NCBI RefSeq assembly: GCF_013449735.1
Contig: NZ_JACBNY010000001.1
Location: 62,001 to 126,000, forward strand
Length of the DNA stretch: 64,000 nucleotides
Origin: Pseudolactococcus laudensis
GTDB taxonomy: Bacteria; Bacillota; Bacilli; Lactobacillales; Streptococcaceae
Reading direction: 5' to 3'
The position numbers and the translations under genes are program-made. The notes beneath the pieces were generated by a model. That model did no database searches. It was given only the letters and a program-made list of their open reading frames with translations, and was not told where the DNA came from. Below, one piece after another: positions 45,135-55,330 of this stretch; the first letter of the stretch is position 1, and each line of letters starts with the position of its first letter.

Positions 45135-46493
45135 ATGAAAGTCATTATTATTGGCGCAAGTCACTGTGGACACCAATCAGCATTGGAACTTTTGGACAAG
45201 CATCCGGATGCTGATGTGACGATTTATGAAAAAGGGGATTTCGTCTCTTTCTTGTCATGTGGGATGCAACTATTTTTAGAAGACAAAGTCTCAGGTGTTG
45301 ACGATGTTCGTAACTTTAAACCAGAAGACATCGAAAAGCGTGGCGGTAAAGTCAAATCACAACATGAAGTTTTGAGTTTTGATGCTGATAAAAAATAAGT
45401 GACGATTAAAAACTTAGTAACTGGTGACGTTTTTAACGAAACTTATGATAAACTGATTCTTTCATCTGGCGTGACACCAGCAGCCTTGCCAGTACCAGGT
45501 GCGGATAAAGAAAACATTTTCTTCATGCGCGGCCGTGCTTGGGCACTTAAAATCAAAGAAAAAATGCAAGACCCTAAAGTCAAAAATGTCGCAGTCATTG
45601 GTTCAGGTTATATTGGTGTCGAAGGTGCAGAAGTTTTTGCCAAAGCAGGTAAAAAAGTGACAATCATTGACATGATTGACGACGTTCTCGGCAACTACCT
45701 AGATAAAGATTTAACAGATATCCTAGCCCCCGTTTTTGAGGCTAATGGTGTTGCTTTAGCACTAGGTGAAAGCATCACAGGATTTGCAGGTGGGGATGTC
45801 GTCACTGGCGTTGAGACAAAGACTGGTACCATTGATGCGGACCTTGTCATTGTTGCAGCAGGTGTCACACCAAACACAGAATGGCTCAAAGGACTAGTTG
45901 ACCTAGAACCACGTGGTCAAATCAAAGTGGATGAGTACTTGCGGACATCAGCAAAAGACGTCTACGCTGTCGGAGATGCTATTTTACCGCTTAATATTGC
46001 AAGTCAACAACATGCGCCTGTTGCTTTGGCATCAACAGCCCGTCGTGAGGCGCGTTATGTTGTTCGTAATATTGAATCAGACACACCGACAGAGAAATTC
46101 CGTGGTGTGTTGGGCACAAGTGCCCTCTCAGTCTTTGGTTATAAATTTGCGATGACAGGTCTGAATGATTTTTCAGCAGCTCGTTCAGGCGTACCCGTGA
46201 CAGGCAGTTTCTTCAAAGACACCTTGCGCCCAAGTTTTGTTAAAAACGACGGCAATACAGACGTCTATGTCAAATTAAATTACGACAAAGAAACACATAA
46301 AATCCTTGGTGGACAAGTCATGTCTACCTATGATGTAACAGCACAAATTAATGCTTTAGCCTTAGCCATTACAACTGGCTTAACTTTAGAAGACCTAGCA
46401 GAAGCAGATTTCTTCTTCCAACCAGGTTTTGACCGTCAATGGTCACTCTTAAACTTAGCAGCACAAGCAGCTTTGGGTGAGACTAAGTTTTAA
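45135..46493 (+). pseudogene. NADH oxidase (FAD/NAD disulfide reductase family), in-frame nonsense codon
   Basis: Together the two in-frame parts code for 452 residues of an NADH oxidase/peroxidase-type flavoprotein. Features: FAD-binding VIIIGASHCGHQ, redox Cys42 in SFLSCGM, NAD-binding VAVIGSGYIGVEGAE, and the second FAD motif DVYAVGDA. A TAA at 45396-45398 (DADKK-stop-VTIKN) breaks it; CAA (Gln) to TAA is the likeliest origin. Restart at GTG 45399 has no ribosome site and would lack the redox cysteine. AAGGAG precedes ATG 45135. Loss would affect oxygen tolerance and NAD recycling unless a paralogue exists. Confidence 0.85.
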
Positions 46494-46504
46494 GTAAGCA
46501 GATG

Positions 46505-46545
46505 AAAAACAACTCTGACCGAATTGAGGTCAGAGTTGTTTTATT
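46505..46545 (+). terminator. Terminator of the NADH oxidase locus
   Basis: A 15-bp perfect stem, AAAACAACTCTGACC and inverse, with a 7-nt loop and T-rich end. Confidence 0.9.
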
Positions 46546-46699
46546 TTGCTCATATTGCAAGTATCAGTACAAATAGCATATAGAAAAAAGATGTTTGAAA
46601 ATAAAGTAGCATAATCTATTAAATTGAGATAAAATGAAACTATTGACGAACATCTGTTTTGGCAGATGATTAACAGAAAGTTTGGTATGGAATATAGAC

Positions 46700-47161
46700 A
46701 TGGATAGTTTCATTTTAGGTTTACAAACAATTGGCGCCTGGTTGCTTTTCGGAGCACCCTTATTACAAGCAGCAACCGAACTTTACGAAGAAGTAAAAGG
46801 GTGGGAGGCTATCAAAAATAAGCATGAATCATCTAAAAGAAAAGATATCGGTAAAATCCAGTTTTGGTGGTGGTTATTGCCACCTCTCAAAATTTATTTG
46901 GAAAAACGAAGAATCCAAAAAATCCAAAAGACCTATTCGGATATCAAATTATCAGACGAAACACGTGAAAGCTTACATAAGTATGCTTTAAAAGTCAATG
47001 GCTGGAGCGGTGTCACAATAGGTGGCTGGTTAGCTGCCATTGGCACGACCTGGCAGTTAGTCGGTAATTTTGAACTAGGACCTGAAATTTGGTTAGGACT
47101 TGTTATCTTCTTCAGTTATGTCAGCATCCTAATTACGATAAAACTATTGATTAAAAAATAA
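46700..47161 (+). CDS. Hypothetical membrane protein
   Basis: I do not recognise this family. About 153 residues: a hydrophobic start (FILGLQTIGAWLLFGAPLLQ), a charged middle with KNKHESSKRKDIGK and an EKRRIQKIQK coiled stretch, and two C-terminal membrane segments (GVTIGGWLAAIGTTWQLVG and IWLGLVIFFSYVSILI). The start is uncertain: ATG 46700 or TTG 46682, neither with a good ribosome site. It lies alone between the NADH oxidase terminator and argS. The following 47162-47407 gap holds only an argS promoter (TGG-TAAAAT near 47361). Confidence 0.6.
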   Translation: MDSFILGLQTIGAWLLFGAPLLQAATELYEEVKGWEAIKNKHESSKRKDIGKIQFWWWLLPPLKIYLEKRRIQKIQKTYSDIKLSDETRESLHKYALKVNGWSGVTIGGWLAAIGTTWQLVGNFELGPEIWLGLVIFFSYVSILITIKLLIKK

Positions 47162-47407
47162 ACTCGATCCTTAGTACGTCTGATAATTTGGGCCAAATAG
47201 CCAAATGATTAGGCGCTTTATTATGGGCAAATAGTGATATGAATTAAAACGATAATTTATTTAGTTTTATAAATGAGCTGATGATTAATATTTAAAAATA
47301 GTATCAATCGCGACAAGTCGTGTTGACGTCATATTTTGTAACCTATAACAGGTAAAAATATGGTAAAATATAGTTAAATACTCTATTTTAAGGACTTGAT
47401 TATAATT

Positions 47408-49099
47408 ATGAATGATAAACAATTAGTATCCCAAGCGCTTGCAGCTGTTTTGGATAATGCTTTAAGTATCGATGATATCAGCAACTTGCTTGAAACACCT
47501 AAAAAATCTGAAATGGGAGACTTAGCTTTCCCTGCTTTTTCATTGGCGAAAACTTTACGCAAAGCACCTCAGATGATTGCGGCTGATATTGCAGAGAAAA
47601 TCTCATCAGATGGCTTTGAGAAAGTCGTTGCAACTGGTCCTTATGTCAATTTTTTCCTAGATAAATCAGCAACAGCAACAGCTGTCTTATCAGAAATTTT
47701 ATCAGAAGGTACAGCTTATGCGACTTTAGAGCAAACTGGCGAGAATGTTGCCATTGATATGTCGTCACCCAACATTGCCAAACCTTTCTCAATCGGTCAT
47801 TTACGCTCAACTGTGATTGGGGATGCCTTGGCTAAGATTTATCAAAAAATAGGCTACAATCCAGTCAAGATCAACCATTTGGGCGACTGGGGCAAGCAGT
47901 TTGGCATGCTCATCGTGGCTTATAAAAAATACGGCAACGAGGCAGCTATCCGTCAAAATCCGATTTCAGAATTACTTAAGCTCTACGTACAAATCAATGC
48001 TGAGGCAGCAGATGATCCGACAGTTGATATTGAGGCGCGTGATTGGTTCCTTAAACTTGAAAATGGAGATGCGGAAGCCTTGGCATTGTGGCAATGGTTC
48101 CGTGATGAATCTTTAGTTGAGTTCGATCGCATCTATACGGAATTAGGTGTTGAATTTGACAGCATGAACGGTGAAGCCTTTTATAATGACAAGATGGATG
48201 AAATCATCGACATCTTGTCTGAAAAAGGCTTGCTAACAGAATCTGAAGGCGCAACTGTTGTTGAGCTTGAAGGTTTTGAAAACCCAGCTTTAATCAAAAA
48301 ATCAGATGGTGCAACGCTTTATATCACTCGTGATTTGGCTGCCGCCCTTTACCGCAAACGGACTTATAAATTCGCTAAATCACTCTATGTTGTCGGTCAA
48401 GAACAGTCTGGTCATTTCAAACAGCTCAAAGCAGTTCTTAAGAAAATGGACTATGACTGGTCGGATGACATCTATCACGTGCCATTTGGCTTGGTCACAA
48501 AAGAAGGTAAGAAATTGTCAACGCGTAAAGGCAATGTCATCTTACTAGAACCAACGCTACATGAAGCAGTCAAACGCGCTCAAGCGCAAATTGATGCGAA
48601 AAATCCTGATCTTCCTAATAAAGGCGCAGTTGCCCACGCTGTTGGTGTTGGTGCCATTAAATTCTACGATTTGAAAAACGAGCGCCTTAACGGCTATGAC
48701 TTCAACTTAGAGGAAATGGTCTCATTTGAAGGTGAAACTGGTCCTTACGTCCAATATGCGCATGCGCGGATTCAATCAATTTTGCGCAAGGCTGACTTCC
48801 AACCGGATGCGGTGGTAGGCAAAACCCTTGCCCTAACAGATGATGAAAGCTGGGAAATCATCAAGTTATTGCAAGCATTCCCTGACATTATCGCAAGAGC
48901 AGCACGGACTTTCGAGCCATCAGCCATTGCCAAATACGCCATTAATCTTGCGCAAGCCTTCAACAAGTACTATGCCCACACGCGGATTTTGGATGAGAAT
49001 GCGGAGAAGGACGCGCGTCTCGCTTTGGCTTACGCCACAGGTATCGTCTTGAAAGAAAGTCTCAGACTCTTAGGGGTTGATGCGCCTGAAGAAATGTAA
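47408..49099 (+). CDS. argS: Arginyl-tRNA synthetase
   Basis: Charges tRNA-Arg. 563 residues, class I: N-terminal Add1 domain (~1-90), HIGH motif as [17 protein letters not shown] region degenerate as [12 protein letters not shown] as usual for ArgRS, and a C-terminal DALR anticodon domain with [13 protein letters not shown] 47408 aligns with lactococcal homologues ([10 protein letters not shown]); AAGGA lies 14 nt upstream, so the initiation region is not ideal. argR follows at once on the same strand. Confidence 0.97.
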   Translation: MNDKQLVSQALAAVLDNALSIDDISNLLETPKKSEMGDLAFPAFSLAKTLRKAPQMIAADIAEKISSDGFEKVVATGPYVNFFLDKSATATAVLSEILSEGTAYATLEQTGENVAIDMSSPNIAKPFSIGHLRSTVIGDALAKIYQKIGYNPVKINHLGDWGKQFGMLIVAYKKYGNEAAIRQNPISELLKLYVQINAEAADDPTVDIEARDWFLKLENGDAEALALWQWFRDESLVEFDRIYTELGVEFDSMNGEAFYNDKMDEIIDILSEKGLLTESEGATVVELEGFENPALIKKSDGATLYITRDLAAALYRKRTYKFAKSLYVVGQEQSGHFKQLKAVLKKMDYDWSDDIYHVPFGLVTKEGKKLSTRKGNVILLEPTLHEAVKRAQAQIDAKNPDLPNKGAVAHAVGVGAIKFYDLKNERLNGYDFNLEEMVSFEGETGPYVQYAHARIQSILRKADFQPDAVVGKTLALTDDESWEIIKLLQAFPDIIARAARTFEPSAIAKYAINLAQAFNKYYAHTRILDENAEKDARLALAYATGIVLKESLRLLGVDAPEEM

Positions 49100-49142
49100 A
49101 TTCTTCGCGATAGAAAAGGTAAAAGCATAATGATTCAGCTTA

Positions 49143-49157
49143 TGCTATAATAAGATT
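49143..49157 (+). promoter_or_regulatory. Extended -10 promoter giving a leaderless mRNA (argR), with inverted repeat
   Basis: TGC-TATAAT (-10 at 49146-49151) is followed by 6 nt and the argR ATG. An inverted repeat AGCATAA...TTATGCT (49124-49146) lies just upstream, enclosing TGATTCA, which resembles half an ARG box; autoregulation is possible. Confidence 0.6.
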
Positions 49158-49634
49158 ATGAAGAAATTAGAACGTCAAAAGATTATTCGACAGTTAATCC
49201 AAAATCATAAAATAGAAACGCAAGAAGAACTCTCGCAACGTCTTTTAGAAAAAGGGATTACAACGACTCAAGCGACTTTATCACGAGATATTCGTGAGCT
49301 TGGGATTATTAAAAATCGTTATGAAGAAGGCAGTTTTTATACCGTTTTTGACTATGAAGGTGAACTTGAAAATACTGGTTTGATTCGTACGGCTATGAGC
49401 TTAATGGATACCATGTCAGCTTATGCTATCAGTGTGAGTCGTGCCATGTTCATCATTGTCGTTCGCACTGGTTTAGGAGAGGCGGACTTGGTCGCAGATG
49501 CCATTGACACGTCGAATCGTTCAGAAGTTTTAGGAACGATTGCTGGTGCAGATACCTTGCTCATCACTTGTCAAGATGAGGCCAGTGCTGCAAACTTTGA
49601 AAGAGACATACAAAATGCCATCCAACCACATTGA
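49158..49634 (+). CDS. argR: Arginine repressor ArgR
   Basis: 158 residues: an N-terminal winged HTH (QEELSQRLLEKGITTTQATL, then SRDIRELGI) and a C-terminal oligomerisation/arginine-binding domain with GLGEADLVADAIDTS and EVLGTIAGADTLLI. Represses biosynthesis and controls catabolism genes of arginine in lactococci, often with a second ArgR-type protein (AhrC). An ARG box is in the argG promoter. No ribosome site; leaderless candidate. Confidence 0.95.
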   Translation: MKKLERQKIIRQLIQNHKIETQEELSQRLLEKGITTTQATLSRDIRELGIIKNRYEEGSFYTVFDYEGELENTGLIRTAMSLMDTMSAYAISVSRAMFIIVVRTGLGEADLVADAIDTSNRSEVLGTIAGADTLLITCQDEASAANFERDIQNAIQPH

Positions 49635-49992
49635 TGACCCAACCGCCGATTATGAGCAAGCTCTTGCGGCATTACTAACACAAGTTTCGCAGCACCCAAC
49701 AATTCTTGCTTTTCAAGCGGCTGAAAAACGTTTGAAAGCGACTAAAGAGTTGTATGCGCTTGAAGTTGAGATGAAAGATCTAGCTAAACAAGCTGTCTTG
49801 TTTAAAAAAATCGACAAAGTCAAGGCTTATCAAGAGACCATGGCGCGTTCAAAAGTGATTGAGTCAGAGCTCAATGATACGCCCTTGATTGTGGATTACC
49901 GCCGCAAGTTGGTTGCCGCAAATGATCTCTTACAACATCTGTTACAAAGATTAGAATCACAAATTAACGAGGAACTTTATCGTGACAACTAA
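49615..49992 (+). CDS. YlbF/YmcA family regulator
   Basis: 125-residue helical protein of the com_ylbF family. Core: [36 protein letters not shown] and [13 protein letters not shown]. In Bacillus, YlbF-YmcA-YaaT form a complex acting on RNA decay and competence. ATG 49615 is chosen; it overlaps the argR end by 20 bp, and the longer reading from 49540 lies inside argR. The stop overlaps the mutS start by 11 bp, so argR-ylbF-mutS form one operon. Confidence 0.85.
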   Translation: MPSNHIDDPTADYEQALAALLTQVSQHPTILAFQAAEKRLKATKELYALEVEMKDLAKQAVLFKKIDKVKAYQETMARSKVIESELNDTPLIVDYRRKLVAANDLLQHLLQRLESQINEELYRDN

Positions 49993-52543
49993 AGCATCAC
50001 AAAAAACTGAGAAAATCTCACCGGGCATGCAGCAGTATCTGGATATTAAGCAAAATTATCCAGATGCTTTTTTGCTATTTCGGATGGGAGATTTTTATGA
50101 ACTCTTTTATGACGACGCTGTTAAAGCAGCGCAAATTTTAGAGCTTACCTTAACCTCTCGCAATAAAAACTCAGTCAATCCAATACCAATGGCAGGTGTA
50201 CCGCACCATAGTGTTCAGCAGTACATTGATATTCTGATTGATTTGGGCTACAAAGTCGCCATTGCTGAGCAGATGGAAGACCCTAAAAAAGCTGTCGGCG
50301 TGGTCAAACGCGATGTCGTGCAGGTTGTGACACCAGGGACTGCCGTGGATGCCCTCAACACTGGCAAGGAAAATAATTTCCTTGTTGCAATTGATAGAAC
50401 TCAAACAAGTTACGCCCTCAGTTACTTGGATTTGGCAACAGGGGAGTTCTTTGTGACATCCCTATCTGATTTTGATGCCGTAGTAGATGAAATCTCTGCC
50501 CTTAAAGCACGGGAAGTGGTTGTTGGCTATGATTTGTCATCTGAGGAGGTGCAACGCCAAATCCTTGAAACTCAGCTTAACGTCCTTGTCTCACAAGATT
50601 TAATAGGCTTTGACAATGCCGACTTGATTGACTATAGTTTATCTGACCTAGAAATTTCAGTGGCTTCAAAACTTTTGAATTATGTCATGACAACGCAGAA
50701 ACGTCATCTGACGCATTTGCAGGCGGTCCAACATTATGAAATCAAAGATTTCTTGCTCATGGATGCTGCTAGTAAGAAAAGTCTAGACTTACTTCAAAAT
50801 GCACGGACGGGTAAAAAACACGGCAGCCTATACTGGTTGCTGGATGAAACCAAGACGGCTATGGGGACTCGGATGCTGCGGTTCTGGATTGATAGGCCCT
50901 TGGTTAGCGTCTCAGCTATTCAAAAGCGTCAAACTATCATTCAGACTTTTTTGGACCACTTTTTTGAGCGCTCTGACTTGACGGAAACGCTCAAAGGGGT
51001 TTATGATATTGAGCGCTTAGCCTCGCGTGTTTCCTTTGGTAAAGCAAATCCGAAAGACTTATTGCAACTGGCTAACACGTTGTCGAATGTTCCAGCGATT
51101 AAGGGTGTATTGACAGAGATGAAGGCTGATGTTTTGACTCAGCTCATTGAGCAATTGGACCCGATGCCTGACTTGCTTGAACTGATTACATCTGCTATTG
51201 ACCCTAACGCCTCAGCTACAATTACTGAAGGTAACATCATCAAAAATGGCTTTAATACAACTTTAGATGAGTATCGTATGATTATGCGAGATGGCACGAC
51301 TTGGATTGCGGAACTTGAGGCCAAAGAGCGTGAAAACTCTGGAATTAATAATCTCAAAATTGATTATAATAAAAAAGATGGCTACTATTTCCATGTAACC
51401 AATTCAAATCGTGAGCAAGTGCCTGACCATTTCTTTCGGAAGGCAACGCTGAAAAATTCTGAGCGCTATGGTACTGAAGCCTTATCACGATTAGAAAGTC
51501 AGATGCTAGATGCACGGGAAAACTCTGCTAGTTTAGAGTATGACCTATTTTTACAGGTTCGTGATCAGACAGAAACTTTCATTGCACGCATCCAGAAATT
51601 GGCAAAAACAATCGCTGAAATAGATGTGCTACAATCCCTAGCCGTTGTCGCCGAAAACAACCATTATATCCAGCCAGGCATCATTAAAAATGGGCAAGAA
51701 ATTCAGATTATCAATGGTCGCCATGCGGTTGTTGAAAAAGTGATGGGTGCTCAGGAATATGTGCCAAATTCGATTGAATTTGATGCAGAAACGATGATTC
51801 AACTGATTACTGGACCCAATATGTCAGGTAAATCGACCTATATGCGAGAGCTTGCTTTGACCGTTGTCATGACGCAGATTGGCAGCTTTATTCCAGCAGA
51901 ACAGGTCCAATTACCGATTTTTGATGCCATTTTCACCCGAATCGGGGCGGCGGATGATTTGATTAGTGGCCAGTCGACCTTCATGGTTGAGATGATGGAG
52001 GCCAATCACGCCATTCGTCGTGCGACGAAAAATTCGCTGATTCTATTTGACGAACTCGGTCGTGGCACTGCGACTTATGACGGGATTGCGCTGGCTCAGG
52101 CTATTGTCGAGTACATTCATGAGCATGTCGGCGCTAAAACCTTGTTTGCGACACATTATCATGAACTTGTCACGCTTGAAAATAGCCTGCAGCATTTGAA
52201 GAATGTGCACGTCGCGACGCTCGAAGCTGATGGTGAGGTGACCTTCCTCCATAAAATAGAGTCGGGACCAGCCGATAAATCTTACGGTATCCATGTGGCG
52301 AAGATTGCTGGTCTGCCTAGCCCACTATTGAAACGTGCTAAGGTGATTTTGTCAGAATTAGAAACAGATACACCGAAATTGCAGACTAAGACGGTCGTTC
52401 AAGAAATGCCAACTGAGTTGCAGCAACTTGATTTGTTTGCTGGGACAGATGAGTTGGCAGAGGCTGTCCGAAATCTTGATATCATGAATCTAACACCGAT
52501 GGAAGCCATGAACCAGCTTTATGAGTTGAAGAAGTTGGTGTGA
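49982..52543 (+). CDS. mutS: DNA mismatch repair protein MutS
   Basis: Recognises mismatches and signals to MutL. 853 residues. The N-terminal mismatch-binding motif is [15 protein letters not shown] (Phe-x-Glu), the Walker A is GPNMSGKST at 611-619, and Walker B is [16 protein letters not shown]. The start is GTG at 49982 inside the end of the ylbF-like gene. mutL lies 2.8 kb downstream, separated by four other genes, instead of directly adjacent. Confidence 0.98.
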   Translation: MTTKASQKTEKISPGMQQYLDIKQNYPDAFLLFRMGDFYELFYDDAVKAAQILELTLTSRNKNSVNPIPMAGVPHHSVQQYIDILIDLGYKVAIAEQMEDPKKAVGVVKRDVVQVVTPGTAVDALNTGKENNFLVAIDRTQTSYALSYLDLATGEFFVTSLSDFDAVVDEISALKAREVVVGYDLSSEEVQRQILETQLNVLVSQDLIGFDNADLIDYSLSDLEISVASKLLNYVMTTQKRHLTHLQAVQHYEIKDFLLMDAASKKSLDLLQNARTGKKHGSLYWLLDETKTAMGTRMLRFWIDRPLVSVSAIQKRQTIIQTFLDHFFERSDLTETLKGVYDIERLASRVSFGKANPKDLLQLANTLSNVPAIKGVLTEMKADVLTQLIEQLDPMPDLLELITSAIDPNASATITEGNIIKNGFNTTLDEYRMIMRDGTTWIAELEAKERENSGINNLKIDYNKKDGYYFHVTNSNREQVPDHFFRKATLKNSERYGTEALSRLESQMLDARENSASLEYDLFLQVRDQTETFIARIQKLAKTIAEIDVLQSLAVVAENNHYIQPGIIKNGQEIQIINGRHAVVEKVMGAQEYVPNSIEFDAETMIQLITGPNMSGKSTYMRELALTVVMTQIGSFIPAEQVQLPIFDAIFTRIGAADDLISGQSTFMVEMMEANHAIRRATKNSLILFDELGRGTATYDGIALAQAIVEYIHEHVGAKTLFATHYHELVTLENSLQHLKNVHVATLEADGEVTFLHKIESGPADKSYGIHVAKIAGLPSPLLKRAKVILSELETDTPKLQTKTVVQEMPTELQQLDLFAGTDELAEAVRNLDIMNLTPMEAMNQLYELKKLV

Positions 52544-52566
52544 GATAATTGATATAGTGGCTAACC

Positions 52567-52612
52567 AAAAATAGTGTAGAAATTCGTTTTTTGAATTTCT
52601 ACACTATTTTAT
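52567..52612. terminator. Bidirectional terminator between mutS and kinase gene
   Basis: AAATAGTGTAGAAATTC and its inverse form a long stem with a 7-nt T-rich loop; A- and T-runs flank it. It serves convergent genes and overlaps the last codons of the minus-strand gene. Confidence 0.85.
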
Positions 52613-53101
52613 TTTGATCGTATTGATATAATTCTGGATATCTATCCTATTGCGGAGGGTGATTGTTTTTGACAAAAAAGGTTGAATGAGCGTCTTAGGA
52701 CTTGTATTTGTCCATTTTAGCATCTTGAGTAGCATAGATAGTGTTGGCTTATAGTTTGACTTTTCAAGCCCAACTCTCTGTTTCAGCCACCTGAAAATGA
52801 CACGTTTATAGAGTTGGTAAACTGGAAAATCAAGAAACAGGATGTGATCTACTTCGTGTAACCCCTTGGTAAACTGAGGGCGGCCAACATCTTCAATGAT
52901 GTAACGGTCTTGCTGTAAAATATGGGCAAAAAGTTGTGCTTGTTCTGTGACAGAGCGCTTGGTATTACCTGTTGGTGATTGGGCATCGGGTAGATGGACG
53001 ACATTGTCTAATGAATAGTAAGGGACATCCAATCTGTCCGATAGTGTTTTGGCTAAAGTGGTCTTACCACTAGCAACAGCACCGATGATATAGATTTTCA
53101 T
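52604..53101 (-). CDS. P-loop kinase, topology modulation protein (FlaR-like)
   Basis: 165 residues. Walker A is IYIIGAVASGKTTLAK at the N-terminus, followed by YYSLDNVVHLPDAQS and the IIEDVGRPQF region of small adenylate-kinase-like NTPases annotated as DNA topology modulation proteins. The biochemical substrate is unproven. It is convergent with mutS. A second member of this broad fold is the dead gene at 1320-1859. Confidence 0.82.
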   Translation of the reverse strand: MKIYIIGAVASGKTTLAKTLSDRLDVPYYSLDNVVHLPDAQSPTGNTKRSVTEQAQLFAHILQQDRYIIEDVGRPQFTKGLHEVDHILFLDFPVYQLYKRVIFRWLKQRVGLEKSNYKPTLSMLLKMLKWTNTSPKTLIQPFLSKTITLRNRIDIQNYINTIKIK

Positions 53102-53343
53102 GTTTAGCTCAACAAGCCTTTCGTTTTCTAAGATGAATTCAGAACAATAAAATATAGCAACTTTTCAATAGCTTATTTTATCATATTTTGTAGTGCGTTA
53201 TTCATCTCAATAGGCTTATCTTTTATGCAGAACTTCAGTTTACTTTATAAAAATTCAGAAAAATAAGTCGTATCTTTTGCGTCACATCACAAAACATGGT
53301 TTAATGGTTTAAAAATATAAACGAACAAAAGAAGGGAGAAAAA

Positions 53344-53682
53344 GTGAACAAGTATTATCATATGAAAAAAGAGCTAACAGACGTGAGCGATTTTCTCATC
53401 GCATTAGGGGATGAGAAAAGGCAGGCCATCATTATCAGGTTACTGGAGGAGGAGACGTGTCAGGGAATACAAGTAGGAGAAATGATTGAAGCGACTGGTT
53501 TATCGCGTCCAGCAATTTCACACCATTTAAAAATATTGAGACAAGCTAAAATTGTGGCTTATCGTTCAGAAGGCACCAAGAATTTTTATTATCTGAATCA
53601 CGACACCGCCGAAATTTCGAAATTACAACACTTCTTAACCCAAGTCACAACGATAATGACACAAGAAAGTAGAAACGCATGA
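53344..53682 (+). CDS. ArsR family transcriptional regulator
   Basis: 112 residues, winged HTH with LSRPAISHHLKILRQAKIVAY. The GTG start has GAAGGGAG upstream. Its stop overlaps the next ATG (ATGA), tying it to the PfpI-like and epimerase genes it probably controls. No cysteine-rich metal site is obvious, so the inducer may be a small molecule or none. Confidence 0.88.
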   Translation: MNKYYHMKKELTDVSDFLIALGDEKRQAIIIRLLEEETCQGIQVGEMIEATGLSRPAISHHLKILRQAKIVAYRSEGTKNFYYLNHDTAEISKLQHFLTQVTTIMTQESRNA

Positions 53683-54371
53683 TAAAAGTATTGATAGTAG
53701 AAACAAATGTCAGCCGCTACCAAGGCACAAATGAAGCAACAGGATTGTGGTTAGGTGAGAGTGCAGAGTTTGTAGAGGAACTTCAAAAGCAAGGTATTGC
53801 TTATGATTTTGTCAGTCCAAAAGGTGGCTTAGTCCCGCTTGACCCACGAAGCATGGCATATATGGATGCGTCAATCTGGAAAATCTATGAAAGTCAGGAT
53901 TTCTTAGACAGAGGACTCAGAAATACCTTAAAACCAGATCAAATCAACCCTGCCGATTATTCTGCTATCTACTTTACCGGTGGGCATGGCGTGATGTGGG
54001 ATTTTCCAGAAAACGCAGAGATCCAAGCCATTGCTCGCTCGATTTACAAGGCTGGAGGTTATCTAACCTCTGTCTGCCACGGCATTGCAGGTCTACTGAA
54101 CCTTAAAGATGAGCAAGGCCATTATCTCATTGCAGGCAAAAAGATAACAGGCTTTACAACATCAGAAGAAATCATTGCGGGCAAGAAAAAAGTCGTCCCT
54201 TTCTTAAATCGAACCTTAGCAACAGCACACGGTGCTAACTTCCAGAAAAAACGATTTTACAAATCCTACGCACTACAGGATGGCCAGTTCATCACAGGTC
54301 AAAACCCATTTTCAGTCCGTGCCGTCGCTAAATTACTCATAGAGGAGTTGAACGCATGCAAACCATCCTAG
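53679..54371 (+). CDS. DJ-1/PfpI family (type 1 glutamine amidotransferase-like) protein
   Basis: 230 residues. The nucleophile elbow is TSVCHGIAGLL and the upstream acidic/glycine motif is YFTGGHGVMWDFPE. Members act as glyoxalase III (methylglyoxal detoxification), chaperones or proteases; the Hsp31-like length suits stress or glyoxal defence. Middle gene of the arsR-pfpI-epimerase operon with overlapping ends on both sides. Confidence 0.9.
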   Translation: MIKVLIVETNVSRYQGTNEATGLWLGESAEFVEELQKQGIAYDFVSPKGGLVPLDPRSMAYMDASIWKIYESQDFLDRGLRNTLKPDQINPADYSAIYFTGGHGVMWDFPENAEIQAIARSIYKAGGYLTSVCHGIAGLLNLKDEQGHYLIAGKKITGFTTSEEIIAGKKKVVPFLNRTLATAHGANFQKKRFYKSYALQDGQFITGQNPFSVRAVAKLLIEELNACKPS

Positions 54372-55278
54372 GCAGCAACGGTCAGATTGGCCAAGAAATG
54401 GCGAAAGCCTTACATCAAACCTACACAAAAGATATCCGCTTGGTCAGTCGTAAACCCATACGGGTCAATGCTACTGATGAGCTAGTATCAGCTGACTTAC
54501 TGAAGTACGAAGAGGCGAACAAGGCCATCGCCGGCAGTGATATCGTCTACTTGACAGCTGGATTGCCCATGGATTCAAAGCTGTGGGAAGCACAATTTCC
54601 ATTAATGATGGCCAATGTCATCAAAGCCTGTCAAATGAACCAAAGTAAACTTGTATTCTTTGATAACACCTATATGTATGCCAAAACAGCAGCAATTCAA
54701 GATGAAAATAGCCCATTTGAACCTGTAGGCAGGAAATCAGCAGTACGTGCCCAATTGGCAGAAATGGTCTTGCAAGCAATGGCAACAAGTGACTTACAGG
54801 CGCTTATCTGTCGCGCACCTGAATTTTATGGACCTGGAAAAACACAGAGTATCACCAACACCATGATCTTTAACCCAATAAAAAACAAAAAAAGCATTAA
54901 AGTGCCAGTCAGTGCGTCAACGCTGAGAACCTTGATTTGGACACCAGATGCTAGTCGTGCTATGGCCTTGCTTGGTAATAGGAAAGCGCCTATGGTCAAA
55001 CCTGGCATCTTCCCTGTGAGGATAGCTTAACCTATCAAGAGATGATCGCCCTAGCACAGTCTATAACAGGCGAAAAGCTGGAGTATTCAGTCATTAAGCT
55101 GTGGCAATTCAAATTAGGTAGCTATGTCAATCATAACCTAAAAGAACTTCAAGAACTATTGCCACGCTATCAGGTTGACAATCACTTCGGTTCTGATAAA
55201 TTTAAAGCAGCCTTTCCAGAATTTACGATCACACCGATTGATTCTGGTATCCGACAAATTTTAGGTGAGGCTGATTAA
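54356..55278 (+). pseudogene. NAD-dependent epimerase/dehydratase family protein, single-base frameshift
   Basis: An SDR-extended-type protein of about 307 residues. N-terminal TILGSNGQIGQE is the NAD-binding loop, and FFDNTYMYAK holds the Tyr region. The frame breaks near 54978-54981: frame 1 ends ...NRKAPMVKPGIFPVRIA at 55030, while the other frame reads SAYGQTWHLPCEDSLTYQEM and runs on to 55278. Inserting one base (AATACGG for AATAGG) restores both. The deletion is not in a homopolymer, so a real mutation is likelier than a sequencing slip. Co-transcribed with arsR and the PfpI-like gene. Confidence 0.82.
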
Positions 55279-55315
55279 AGACATTGTCTATGGTATCAAG
55301 CAGCAAATAGATTTG

Positions 55316-55330
55316 TGATATAATAAACCT
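55316..55330 (+). promoter_or_regulatory. Extended -10 promoter giving a leaderless mRNA (mutL)
   Basis: TGA-TATAAT (-10 at 55319-55324) ends 6 nt before the mutL ATG at 55331; no ribosome site. Confidence 0.68.

Noticed and set aside
45396-45401. Re-initiation at GTG 45399 giving a functional short NADH oxidase
   Set aside because: No ribosome site, and the product would lack the first FAD motif and redox Cys42.
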